Source of the DNA: Bradyrhizobiaceae bacterium | GTDB lineage: Bacteria > Pseudomonadota > Alphaproteobacteria > Rhizobiales > Xanthobacteraceae | Assembly (NCBI GenBank): GCA_020544565.1 | Contig: CP078014.1 | Span: 626,574 to 690,573 of the forward strand | Reading direction: 5' to 3' | DNA length: 64,000 nt | Shown here: positions 7,597-15,859 of the stretch, one piece after another | How positions within the stretch are numbered: position 1 is the stretch's first letter | Layout: every line of letters begins with the position of its first letter | Program-made: the position numbers and the translations under genes | Notes under the pieces: generated by a model | Databases searched by the model: none | What the model saw: only the letters and a program-made list of their open reading frames with translations | What the model was told of the DNA's origin: nothing

Positions 7597-8675
7597 GAGG
7601 CGATCAGCTTGCGTTGCCGCAGCAGGATGAAAAGAAAGAACGGCGCGCCGAGCGCGGCGGTCAGGATGCCGATCGGAATTTCGGCCGGCGCTGCCAGTAC
7701 CCGCGCGATGGTGTCCGCGCCGATCAGCAGGATCGCGCCGAGACAGATGGATGCCGGCAGCAGCAGGCGATGGCCGGGGCCGATCACGATGCGCAGCAGG
7801 TGCGGCACGACGATGCCGACAAAGCCGACGACGCCGCAGATCGACACCGCGACGCCGGTCATGGCCGAGATCAGCACGATGGAGATTTTCTTCAGGCGCT
7901 CGACATCGACGCCGGTGTGAAACGCCTCCGCTTCCCCGAGCACCAGCACGTCGAGGCCGCGCGCGATCAGCGGGATGATCGCGAGCGCCGCCAGCAGCAC
8001 CGGCGCGACCATCGCGGCCTTCGGCCACGTCGCGCCGCTCAGCGAACCGAGCAGCCAGAACGTGATGTCGCGCAACTGCCGGTCGTCGGCGACGAACACC
8101 AGCAGGCCGAGCCCCGCATTGGCGATGGCGGCGATGGCGAGGCCCGCAAGCAGGAACATGGCCACGGAGGTGCGGCCGTCGCGGCTGGCGATCCTGTAAA
8201 GAATCATCGTCGTCAGCAGCGAGCCCGCGAAGGCTGCGACCGGCAGCAATTCGAGACGCAGAAAACCGAAGCTCGCGCCGAGCGCGCTGTCGGAAATGAC
8301 GATGGTGGCCGCCGCCGCGAGCGCGCCGCCGCTCGACACCCCGACGAGGGCGGGATCGGCGAGGGGATTGCGAAACAGGCCCTGCATGATCGCGCCTGAC
8401 AGCGCGAGCAATCCGCCGATCATGCCCGCGATGGCGATGCGCGGAATGCGGATCGACCACAGCACGAGCTGATCGCGGGCGAGAAACGCCGGGTCGGCCT
8501 CTGCAAGGCCGAGTGCCGCCATCAGCCGCGCGAGAGGAATGCCCGCCGCGCCGACCGTGGCCGCGAGCAGCGCCACGACAACGACGCCGGCGATCAGGAT
8601 CGCGCCGACGAGGAGCGGCGACGGCCGCAGCGACGCTCGCGGATGCGCAAGACGCGATGCGCCCGTAGCCGTCAT
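7593..8675 (-). CDS. hmuU: Heme ABC importer permease HmuU (FecCD family)
   Basis: This 360-residue inner-membrane permease of the FecCD/BtuC type works as a dimer with HmuV. About ten helices are visible. Family landmarks are the segment IRIPRIAIAGMIGGLLALSG, then MQGLFRNPLADPALVGVSSG, and near the C-terminus FVGIVVPHLLRIVIGPGHR, which includes the region that docks on the ATPase. The chosen ATG at 8675 overlaps the hmuT stop codon by the ATGA pattern seen throughout the operon; a TTG at 8684 is less likely. It imports heme handed over by HmuT. Confidence 0.95.
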   Translation of the reverse strand: MTATGASRLAHPRASLRPSPLLVGAILIAGVVVVALLAATVGAAGIPLARLMAALGLAEADPAFLARDQLVLWSIRIPRIAIAGMIGGLLALSGAIMQGLFRNPLADPALVGVSSGGALAAAATIVISDSALGASFGFLRLELLPVAAFAGSLLTTMILYRIASRDGRTSVAMFLLAGLAIAAIANAGLGLLVFVADDRQLRDITFWLLGSLSGATWPKAAMVAPVLLAALAIIPLIARGLDVLVLGEAEAFHTGVDVERLKKISIVLISAMTGVAVSICGVVGFVGIVVPHLLRIVIGPGHRLLLPASICLGAILLIGADTIARVLAAPAEIPIGILTAALGAPFFLFILLRQRKLIAS

Positions 8676-9652
8676 TTGCGGCAATCGACCGAAAGCGCCG
8701 CCGGTTTCCAGCCGGCCGCCTTGTCCGCCAACTCCGGATAGAGCGAGACCGCCAGATCGCGCGCGGCAGCCGCGGTGCGCGGGCCGAAGCCCAGCAGGTA
8801 CAGCCCGTCCATCGCCACGAAGGATTTCCGCGCGGCGGCCGGAGTCAGGGCGAAGGACGGATTGGCGAAGACGGCGGCGGCGTTGAGCGGATCGCGTTCG
8901 CGCTGCATCGCCAGCACCACATCGGGTTTCGCCGCGACGATGGCTTCGTCGTTGACCGTCTTGTAGCCGTCGAAGCCATCCATGGCGTTGACGCCGCCGG
9001 CGAGCTTGATGATCTCGTTCGCCGCCGTCTTCTGCCCGGCGACCATGGCGCGCCCGTTGACGAACGACATCACGAACATCACCCGGGCCGGACGCTTGAC
9101 GGCGTCGCGCAACGTTCGCAGTTCGGTAAGATCGCGCGACACCGCCGCCGCGAGGCAGGCGCCGCGCGCGTCCGCGTCCATCGCGTGCGCCACCAGCTTG
9201 ATCTTGTCGATCAGGCCCTGTTCGGTGAAGGTCTCGGGGAAGCTCACGAACGGAACGTTCGCGGCCTCGAGCACCTCGAGCGCTTCCTTCGGTCCCGATC
9301 CCTCCATGGCGAAGATCACCTGCGGATTGAGACCGAGCACGCCCTCGGCGGAGAGGGCGCGCATATAGCCGACGTTGGGTTTGTCCTTGAGCGCCTGCGG
9401 CGGATAAAGGCTCGACGTGTCGACGCCCACGATCCTGGCCTCCAAACCGAGCGCGTAGAGGATCTCGGTGATCGCTCCGCCGATCGAGACGATGCGCTGG
9501 GTCGCGCCGACAGCGACATCACGGCCCCGGGAATCGCGCACGACGATGCCTTCGGCGGCCGCGGGCTGCGGTGGGTTGGCAAGGGCGCACGCGCTAAGGG
9601 CCAGACCGAGAGCGGCAAAGATCGTGCGGCGCGTGAGCGGTGTCGGCTTCAT
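8672..9652 (-). CDS. hmuT: Periplasmic heme-binding protein HmuT
   Basis: This 326-residue substrate-binding protein belongs to the helical-backbone periplasmic family. The N-terminus has twin arginines and a hydrophobic core (TRRTIFAALGLALSAC); LSAC could be a lipobox, so it may be a lipoprotein. Two Rossmann-like lobes follow. Lobe 1 contains QRIVSIGGAITEILYALG and VGVDTSSLYPP, where Tyr83 sits where HmuT-type proteins usually carry a heme-ligating tyrosine. Lobe 2 includes VMFVMSFVNGRAMVAG and the C-terminal GLYLLGFGPRTAAAARDLA. Its ATG overlaps the hmuP stop, and its stop overlaps the hmuU start. It passes heme from HmuR to HmuU in the periplasm. Confidence 0.95.
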   Translation of the reverse strand: MKPTPLTRRTIFAALGLALSACALANPPQPAAAEGIVVRDSRGRDVAVGATQRIVSIGGAITEILYALGLEARIVGVDTSSLYPPQALKDKPNVGYMRALSAEGVLGLNPQVIFAMEGSGPKEALEVLEAANVPFVSFPETFTEQGLIDKIKLVAHAMDADARGACLAAAVSRDLTELRTLRDAVKRPARVMFVMSFVNGRAMVAGQKTAANEIIKLAGGVNAMDGFDGYKTVNDEAIVAAKPDVVLAMQRERDPLNAAAVFANPSFALTPAAARKSFVAMDGLYLLGFGPRTAAAARDLAVSLYPELADKAAGWKPAALSVDCRK

Positions 9653-9852
9653 TTCGTCAGGATCAGCTTGTTCTGCGCGGTCAGCCGCAGACGATAGGTT
9701 TCGTCGCCATGAGTGATCAGGATTTCGCGCGTGGCCGCGAACAGCTCGCGGCTCTGGATGCGGTTATCCGTGAGGGAAACGGAACGTCCGATCGAAGGCG
9801 CTCCAGATTTTTTCTCCGGGTTATCGGAAGGGTCGCGTGGGCCGGCATTCAT
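9649..9852 (-). CDS. hmuP: HemP/HmuP small heme-uptake protein
   Basis: This 67-residue cytosolic protein of the HemP family shows the family's conserved C-terminus: I-Q-S-R-E-L-F then ILITHGDETYRLRLTAQNKL. In Bradyrhizobium, HmuP is a co-regulator needed with Irr for activation of the hmu genes; a similar role is inferred here from family and position. It is the first gene of the leftward operon, overlapping hmuT by ATGA. It faces hmuR across a 244-base divergent intergenic region. No strong ribosome site precedes the ATG. Confidence 0.9.
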   Translation of the reverse strand: MNAGPRDPSDNPEKKSGAPSIGRSVSLTDNRIQSRELFAATREILITHGDETYRLRLTAQNKLILTK

Positions 9853-9927
9853 CCGTTGGTGCGCTTGGCTGGAGACAACATGACCTGTTTATTAAGTTGG
9901 CCCGCGGCCAAACACCAAGCGTTCAAG

Positions 9928-9944
9928 TTTATAATAGGTATAAA
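9928..9944. promoter_or_regulatory. AT-rich palindrome in the hmuP-hmuR divergent promoter
   Basis: TTTATA and TATAAA are separated by five bases (17 bp in all) inside an otherwise GC-rich intergenic region. A perfect TATAAT lies within it at 9930-9935. The position between two heme-uptake operons fits a control site or overlapping promoters. The length matches Irr-type iron control elements, but the bases do not clearly match one, so the regulator is not assigned. Confidence 0.45.
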
Positions 9945-9990
9945 ATGACCGGTCGCGGATTGACCCTCCCTCGCGCTTCTGGGAAGAAAT

Positions 9991-10085
9991 CCTGTACGCT
10001 GGTGAAAGACCGGCGCTGTTCACGAGAGCCAGCCAGCCGCCCTGATCAAGGGCGTCGCCCGCCAGCCGCATCACATAAGTAGAAT
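9991..10085 (+). promoter_or_regulatory. Structured 5' leader of hmuR, cobalamin-riboswitch-like in part
   Basis: The leader contains GGGAA, then GGTGAAAGACCGGCGCTGTT, then a GAGAGCC stretch. These parts line up in order with the cobalamin riboswitch core, in which GGGAA is followed by a GGTG..AA..CCGGCGC.GT segment and later GAGCC. The canonical CCCGCAACTGT and the B12-box GCCACTG are absent. A perfect hairpin CGCCCT-GATCA-AGGGCG lies at 10038-10054. It may be a decayed or divergent riboswitch, or only a structured leader. Confidence 0.3.
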
Positions 10086-10096
10086 TTGGGGCTGTC

Positions 10097-12523
10097 ATGC
10101 TGGGGCTGAACGCGCGCGGCTGCGCGCTTTTTTTGTCTGTGTCACTCGTTGCGCTGGCGGTCGGGGCGGGGACCGCGCCCGGTCAGGCGCAAACCGTTGA
10201 TCCTGCGGTGCAGGCCGCGAAGCCGAAACCCGTCAAGCGCAAACGTTCCACTGTCCCGATGGCGGAAGTGCCGCTGCCGCGGAACGTCGCCAACGCCAAT
10301 GCGCAGGTGGGGCAGCCGATCTATCAGTCGCTCGATGAAATCACCGTGGGCGCGACCAAGATCCAGGAACGCGCCATCGACGCGCTGGCGCCGGTCAGCG
10401 TCATGACGCTGGAGCAGATTCAGGGACGCAACGCCACGCGGGTGGGCGATCTTATCAAGACGATGCCGGGCGTGTGGATGCAGGATCGCGGCGACGATCC
10501 GTCCACCTCGATCAATATCCGCGGTCTGCAGGATTTCGGCCGCGTCGCCTACATCGTCGACGGCGCGCGTCAGAACTATCAACGCACCGGCCACTTCGCC
10601 AACGGCTCGTTCTTCCTCAATCCCGAACTGATCAGCAGCGTCGATATCGTGCGCGGCCCGACCGCCAATATCTACGGCTCCGGCGCGATCGGCGGTGTGG
10701 CGTCGTTCCGCACCAAGGACATTCAGGACGTGGTGCGCCCCGGCGAAACCTGGGGCGTGGATGTCGCCAGCATGATCGGCAGCAATGCCGGCCGCGCCAT
10801 GGGATCGGTGTTCGGCGGCATTCGCGTCAATCCGAATGTCGATATCTTCGCGGGCGGCACCTATTCGACGCAGGACAACTACCGGGACGGCACGGGATTC
10901 GAGGTGGCCAATACCTGGAACAGGTTGTCGAGCGGCATCGGCAAATTGACCGTGCGGCCGGCGGATGGTCACGAGGTCAAGCTCGGCATGATCTTCCAGG
11001 AAAATCTGTACACGATTGGCCAGCCGCGGCGAACTTACGGCGAGCCGAATACGCTGCCGCCGGGGCCGCCTTCATATCCCGGCGGTCCGCCGTCCGACCG
11101 CAATCTCGGCACGTCGATCTACGGCTCCAACGTGAAGAACTACATGACGACCCTGGGCTGGACCTATTCGAAGCCCGACGACAAGCTGTTCGACTGGGAC
11201 GCCAAGATCTACTGGAACAGGACCGAGAGCAATCAGGTCAAGCTCGCGCATACGAGCTCGACGTCGTTCTACGGCAATTGCGCCGGCGGCACGCAGCCGG
11301 GCAACAGCATCTCGGGCTGCGTCGGCGACCCGCGCAGCTACACCATCGATACCTATGGCTTCGATGTGCATAACACCTCCCGCTTCGAGACGGGCGACTG
11401 GCGTCATGCCTTCACCTATGGCCTCGACGGCTTCCGGGACGACGTGACGACCTACGACGTGTCCGGCAATTCCAACGTGACGACACCGTCCGGCCAGCGC
11501 ACGGTGTGGGGCGGCTTCCTGCAGTACAAGGCGAATTATTCCTCGCTGCTGGAGGTGGTCAGCGCGATCCGCTACGACAACTACGAACTGACGTCCAATA
11601 TCGGCGGCAACAAGGGAGATCACTGGTCGCCGAAGATCACCATCGGGCTGTTGCCGACCGCTGTGGTGACGCCTTACGTGAGCTATGCGGAAGGCTATCG
11701 CGCCCCGTCGATCACGGAAACGCTGGTCAGTGGCAGCCATACGTCGGCGACGACCAACGATGCGTTCTTCGTCTGCCCGTCGGGACAGCACATCCCCTAC
11801 ACGCGGCCGAATCCGAACCCGAATGACTCGCTGTTCTGCTTCCTGCCGAATCCAAATCTGCGGCCCGAGATCGGCAAGACCAAGGAGATCGGCTTCAACG
11901 TCAGGAAGAATGACCTGTTCACGTCGGGTGACAGTTTCCGCGGCAAGTTCAACCTGTTCCGCAACGATGTCAGTGACTACATCGATCTGGTGAATTTCGA
12001 GACGGCGTCGGCTCCGGCCTATCTCGGCTACAAGCCGTTTTATCAATATCAGAACGTCTCGAGCGCGCGCATCGAGGGCTTTGAAGCGGAGACGATGTAC
12101 GATGCCAGGTTGTGGTTCGTCGGCGTGTCGGCAACCCTCCAGCGCGGCAAGAACCAGGAGACTGGGATCGGCCTCTACAGCGTCCAGCCGCAGAAGTTCA
12201 CCACCACGGCGGGACTGCGCTTCGCCGAGGAGAAGATCATCCTGTCGGCCCTGTGGATGTCGGTGAAGGGCAATACGGATATTCCGGCGAACTACCTGCC
12301 GGGGACGTCCTACGATCTGGTCAACCTCTATCTGACCGTGAAGCCGAGCGACAAACTCACGGCCACGGTCTCGGTGGAGAACCTGCTCAACCAGTACTAT
12401 CGACCTTATGCGATCCCGCGTGGAAGTGACTCCGGGGGCGAAACGCAGAACGACGCATTGTGGGCCAGCGCCGGAGCCGGCCTCACGTTGAAGGGGAGCC
12501 TCAGGTATCACTTCGGCGGGTGA
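10097..12523 (+). CDS. hmuR: TonB-dependent heme/hemoprotein receptor HmuR
   Basis: This 808-residue outer-membrane receptor imports heme into the periplasm using TonB energy. It has a signal peptide (about 1-31), a basic linker and a TonB box DEITV (80-84). The plug domain (about 90-210) includes LIKTMPGVWMQDRG and VDIVRGPTANIYGSGAIGG. A 22-strand barrel follows. The heme-receptor landmarks are GYRAP near residue 535 (the FRAP box variant) and NPNLRPE near 584 (NPNL box). These favour heme over siderophore or B12 as substrate. It is the first gene of the rightward arm, divergent from hmuPTUV, and is followed by the heme oxygenase gene. TonB and ExbBD must be encoded elsewhere. Confidence 0.95.
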   Translation: MLGLNARGCALFLSVSLVALAVGAGTAPGQAQTVDPAVQAAKPKPVKRKRSTVPMAEVPLPRNVANANAQVGQPIYQSLDEITVGATKIQERAIDALAPVSVMTLEQIQGRNATRVGDLIKTMPGVWMQDRGDDPSTSINIRGLQDFGRVAYIVDGARQNYQRTGHFANGSFFLNPELISSVDIVRGPTANIYGSGAIGGVASFRTKDIQDVVRPGETWGVDVASMIGSNAGRAMGSVFGGIRVNPNVDIFAGGTYSTQDNYRDGTGFEVANTWNRLSSGIGKLTVRPADGHEVKLGMIFQENLYTIGQPRRTYGEPNTLPPGPPSYPGGPPSDRNLGTSIYGSNVKNYMTTLGWTYSKPDDKLFDWDAKIYWNRTESNQVKLAHTSSTSFYGNCAGGTQPGNSISGCVGDPRSYTIDTYGFDVHNTSRFETGDWRHAFTYGLDGFRDDVTTYDVSGNSNVTTPSGQRTVWGGFLQYKANYSSLLEVVSAIRYDNYELTSNIGGNKGDHWSPKITIGLLPTAVVTPYVSYAEGYRAPSITETLVSGSHTSATTNDAFFVCPSGQHIPYTRPNPNPNDSLFCFLPNPNLRPEIGKTKEIGFNVRKNDLFTSGDSFRGKFNLFRNDVSDYIDLVNFETASAPAYLGYKPFYQYQNVSSARIEGFEAETMYDARLWFVGVSATLQRGKNQETGIGLYSVQPQKFTTTAGLRFAEEKIILSALWMSVKGNTDIPANYLPGTSYDLVNLYLTVKPSDKLTATVSVENLLNQYYRPYAIPRGSDSGGETQNDALWASAGAGLTLKGSLRYHFGG

Positions 12524-12556
12524 GGCAGACGCTGGCGCCTTGAAACCAAGCATTGG

Positions 12557-12585
12557 GCCGCGCGGATCGTCCGCGCGGCTTGTGC
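12557..12585 (+). terminator. Possible weak terminator or processing hairpin after hmuR
   Basis: A perfect 10-bp stem (GCCGCGCGGA / TCCGCGCGGC) with a 3-base loop is followed by TTGTGCTTTC, an imperfect U-run. It sits between hmuR and the heme oxygenase gene and could reduce downstream expression. Confidence 0.5.
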
Positions 12586-12669
12586 TTTCAAAAAAACGCC
12601 CGGCATGCGTAGACTATTTTGACCAGACGCCGTTCTCCCTCGAGGGAGCGGCACAAAGGAGAAGACCAG

Positions 12670-13005
12670 ATGTTTATCGCCATGAACCGCTTTCAGGTGA
12701 AAACCGGATCCGAGCAGGCGTTCGAGACGCTGTGGGCGAGCCGGGAATCCTATCTCGGCGAGTTGCCCGGCTTCATCGAATTCCATCTGCTGCGCGGACC
12801 TGTCGCCGAAGATCACACGCTGTACTCCACGCACACCTTGTGGGCGGACAAGGCGGCGTTCGAGAATTGGACCAGGTCCGAGCAGTTTCGCAAGGCGCAT
12901 GCCCGCGCCGACAACCAGTCCGGCGCCAGCCTCTATCTCGGCCATCCGAAGTTCGAGGGCTTCGAGGTGATCCAGACCGAGCGCAAGACCAGCGCGGCCG
13001 CCTGA
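12670..13005 (+). CDS. IsdG-type heme-degrading monooxygenase (HmuQ/HmuD-like)
   Basis: This 111-residue cytosolic protein of the ABM/IsdG ferredoxin-like fold opens heme and releases iron. The three residues that define IsdG/IsdI catalysis are present at the same positions: Asn6 (FIAMNRF), Trp67 (FENWTRS) and His77 (RKAHARA). The length equals the family norm, and such enzymes act as dimers. AAGGAG precedes the ATG. It lies between hmuR and hutX on the same strand; hutX starts three bases after its stop. The closest described proteins are the Bradyrhizobium heme oxygenases HmuQ and HmuD; I cannot tell which one from sequence alone, so no symbol is given. Confidence 0.93.
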   Translation: MFIAMNRFQVKTGSEQAFETLWASRESYLGELPGFIEFHLLRGPVAEDHTLYSTHTLWADKAAFENWTRSEQFRKAHARADNQSGASLYLGHPKFEGFEVIQTERKTSAAA

Positions 13006-13007
13006 CC

Positions 13008-13508
13008 ATGTCGAGCGCCGATCTGGCCGCCCTGCGCAGGGTCATGGCCGAAAATCCGGGCGGGGTCATCGAGGACGTCGCGCGGGACAACAACGTCACG
13101 CCGCGCGAGGTGATCGAAGCGCTGCCCGACGACATGCGCGGCTTCGCGCCGGGCTCGGCCTTTGTGCCGGCAATGCAGGACATCGCCACCTGGGGCGAGG
13201 TCACGCTGATCATCCACACCGACGACGGCATCTTCGAGGTGACCGAGCCGGTGGGCAGCGGCGAAGTCGGGCGCGGCTATTACAACATCATGAAGCCCAA
13301 GGGCATGCACGGCCATCTACGCCATGAGCGTTGCGGCGGCATCGCTTTTGTCGAGCGCCCCTTCATGGGCAAGTCGTCGGCCTTCGTCGCCTTCCTGAAC
13401 GTGGACGGCGGCGTGATGTTCAAGGTGTTCGTCGGCCGCGACGAAAACCGCGCGCTCAAGGCCGATCAGCTCGACAGGTTCCGGGCGCTGGCGAACCGGC
13501 TGGGCTGA
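13008..13508 (+). CDS. hutX: Cytosolic heme carrier HutX
   Basis: This 166-residue protein of the HutX/HuvX family binds heme in the cytosol and hands it on for degradation or storage. Family features are the N-terminal helical segment (IEDVARDNNVTPREVIEALP), a central beta sheet (EVTLIIHTDDGIFEVTEPVG), the segment GHLRHERCGGIAFVERPFMG, then SAFVAFLNVDGGVMFKVFVG. The length is typical. The start follows the oxygenase stop by two bases, so translation is likely coupled. Heme entering by HmuUV could pass to HutX and then to the adjacent oxygenase. Confidence 0.93.
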   Translation: MSSADLAALRRVMAENPGGVIEDVARDNNVTPREVIEALPDDMRGFAPGSAFVPAMQDIATWGEVTLIIHTDDGIFEVTEPVGSGEVGRGYYNIMKPKGMHGHLRHERCGGIAFVERPFMGKSSAFVAFLNVDGGVMFKVFVGRDENRALKADQLDRFRALANRLG

Positions 13509-13691
13509 CGTTCCCAGCGGCGACGCGGCTGGTCCGCCGTCGGGGAGATTCGGCTTTTCCTCGATTTTCAAGGGCTTGGCGTCATTCTTGCGGTTTCCTG
13601 CCGCGTCGGGGGACGGTTCCCGCCAGACGTGTTGCTCCCCCGTTGTGATCCGGACGCGAATTGGTGTGTAATCGCGCGTCAGGAGGCAACG

Positions 13692-15644
13692 ATGGCTCAG
13701 ACGCTGATTCATCCGTTTTCCAAGCGCCGGCTGGGCCGGGCCGTGACGGCCGCATTGGCCGTGGCGGTTTTCGCGGCCGGAAGCACGCGGGCGCAAGCCC
13801 AGACTCAAGCGCCGGCCGCCGCAGCCTGCGAAAGCGCGGCGGAGGTCGCGGTGCTGCCGTCGCCGCTGACGCCATGGAAAGGCGCGCCGCTGCGCGTCAT
13901 CGTCGCCTCCGAGCGGCCGATCGACGGCGAACTGTCGCTGATCGCGCCCGATGGCCACGTCGCCGCCACATCGCGCGAGCGGCGCGGCGGCCCGCCTTAC
14001 GTCTGGTTTGCGGACATCGCCGCGCCGGCCGCGGGCACATGGCGCGCGCGGCTGGTGCGCGATAACGCCACGGGCGACTGCGCCGCCATCACCCGCGAGA
14101 TCGCGGTGCTCGATCGCGCGCCGCCGCGGCCGGGCAGCGTGGCGGGGAGCCTCTGGCCGGTGCGCAATAGCTGGAATCGCGCCACCGAGAATCTGTATTC
14201 GGCCTGGATCGAGAAGCTGTTCGATGCGCCGCTCGACGCGCTGCCGTCGTGGGCCGCGCTGCATGAGGTGCTGCGCGACCGCTCGCGCAACATGCTGTTC
14301 AACCATCTCGGCCTCGGCGAGGACGAGATGGGCCAGCTCTATCGCCCCGACTGCGCCGACATGCCTTATTTCCTGCGGGCCTATTTCGCCTTCAAGATGG
14401 GCCTGCCGTTCGGATATTCGAAGTGCTCGCGCGGCACCGCCGGCGGCGCGCCGAAATGTCCGCAGTGGTTCAACATCCAGAATCCCGAGCCGCCGCCCGC
14501 GCCGAAAGCGACGCAGGCCGACGCCGCCGGCAGCGATGCGCCGCCCGCCGAGGCGCCGGCGAAGAAGCTGGGTCTCGCCGCGTCCTTCGCGCGTTACATC
14601 CAGGTGGTCGGCAACGCGGTTCATTCCGGATCGGGACGCACCGCCGCCAACGACAACAACACCGATTACTATCCGGTGGCGCTGACGCAGGAGGCGCTGC
14701 GTCCGGGCACGATCTACGCCGACCCTTACGGCCACGTGCTGATGCTGACGCGGCGCGTGCCGCAATCGAGCGGCGGGGCAGGCGTCTTTCTCGCCGCCGA
14801 CGCCCAGCCGGATGGCACTGTGGCGATCAAGCGGTTCTGGCGCGGCAACTTCCTGTTCGCCCAGGACGCGACGCAGGGCGGTCCCGGTTTCAAGCATTTC
14901 CGGCCGATCTTACGCGACAGGAGCGGCGCGCTGCGGCGGCTGACCAACGACGAGATCGCGAAGAATCCGCAATACGGCGATTTCTCGCCGGCGCAGGCGA
15001 AGATGACGGTCGAGGCGTTCTACGACCGCATGGACGACGTGATGTCGCCCGCGCCGCTCGATCCGATGCGGGCGATGAAGGAGGCGATCATCGCGCTCGA
15101 CGAGCAGGTGAAGGCGCGCGTCACCTCGGTGGAGAACGGGAGGAAATTCCTCAACAGCGGGCGCGGTGAGGCATCGATGCCCGACGGCCCCGCTATCTTC
15201 GAGACCACCGGGGCGTGGGAGGATTTCGCGACGCCGTCGCGTGACCTGCGCCTGCTCATCGCCATCGACGTGGTGCGCGGCTTTCCGGAGCGCGTCGCGC
15301 GCCGGCCGGAACGTTACGCCATGCCGAAGGACGTGAGCGTGGCGGACGTGAAGGCGGAATTGCAAAGCGTGCTCGCCTCCGAACTCGCCGCGCGCAAGTT
15401 CACCTATCAGCGCAGCGACGGCTCGCCCTGGACGCTGGCCGTCAAGGATGTGGTCGATCGCGCTCCGGCCCTGGAGATGGCCTACAACGTCAACGACTGC
15501 GTGGAGCTGCGCTGGGGTGCGACGGAGAAAAGCGAGGAAGCGGCGACCTGCAAGCGCACGGCCCCCGGCGCGCAGCGTGCGAAGATGGCCAAATATCGCG
15601 CCTGGTTTCATGAACGCCGCCGGCCGCCGCGCGGCGCGGGCTAG
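13692..15644 (+). CDS. Large secreted protein of unknown function, possible Cys-His hydrolase
   Basis: This 650-residue exported protein has a signal peptide of about 36 residues ending at an Ala-Gln-Ala motif. A perfect AGGAGG precedes the ATG. Residues 50-130 look like a beta-sandwich (repeating beta pattern with LIAPDGHVAA). The central part has conserved-looking blocks: MPYFLRAYFAFKMGLPFGYS with Cys245 just after, SGSGRTAANDNNTDYY, and YADPYGHVLML with His348. A Cys followed about 100 residues later by a GH(V/I) strand recalls NlpC/P60 and transglutaminase-like folds, but I cannot confirm this. The C-terminal third is helical and charged. It stands alone, between hutX and the antiporter operon, and no partner is evident. 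Confidence 0.7.
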   Translation: MAQTLIHPFSKRRLGRAVTAALAVAVFAAGSTRAQAQTQAPAAAACESAAEVAVLPSPLTPWKGAPLRVIVASERPIDGELSLIAPDGHVAATSRERRGGPPYVWFADIAAPAAGTWRARLVRDNATGDCAAITREIAVLDRAPPRPGSVAGSLWPVRNSWNRATENLYSAWIEKLFDAPLDALPSWAALHEVLRDRSRNMLFNHLGLGEDEMGQLYRPDCADMPYFLRAYFAFKMGLPFGYSKCSRGTAGGAPKCPQWFNIQNPEPPPAPKATQADAAGSDAPPAEAPAKKLGLAASFARYIQVVGNAVHSGSGRTAANDNNTDYYPVALTQEALRPGTIYADPYGHVLMLTRRVPQSSGGAGVFLAADAQPDGTVAIKRFWRGNFLFAQDATQGGPGFKHFRPILRDRSGALRRLTNDEIAKNPQYGDFSPAQAKMTVEAFYDRMDDVMSPAPLDPMRAMKEAIIALDEQVKARVTSVENGRKFLNSGRGEASMPDGPAIFETTGAWEDFATPSRDLRLLIAIDVVRGFPERVARRPERYAMPKDVSVADVKAELQSVLASELAARKFTYQRSDGSPWTLAVKDVVDRAPALEMAYNVNDCVELRWGATEKSEEAATCKRTAPGAQRAKMAKYRAWFHERRRPPRGAG

Positions 15645-15734
15645 CGCCGTTGCGCAGCATCCGGGGCAGGGCAATAGAATCTGTCGATAGATTTAGAACT
15701 CCCACCCCAATCCTTTCCCCAACATGACGTTCAC

Positions 15735-15751
15735 GCCCGTCTTCGACGGGC
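15735..15751. repeat. Palindromic intergenic repeat, GCCCGTC-centred
   Basis: GCCCGTC-TTC-GACGGGC is a perfect hairpin upstream of the antiporter operon. Its reverse complement is identical to the first unit of the tandem repeats at 34372, so both belong to one dispersed family. Confidence 0.6.
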
Positions 15752-15859
15752 AATGGGGGAGAGGGGGCCGGTCACGGATGCCGCACCGCTTCCATCGAAG
15801 GCGGAAAGGCTCTAGAATCGCGCAAATTTTGTCGAATCTCTTGCCTGGAATTCGCCGCT

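Noticed and set aside
9892..10098. Small minus-strand frame in the hmuP-hmuR gap
   Set aside because: It overlaps the promoter and leader region, has no ribosome site and no family resemblance. The structured leader explains the sequence better.
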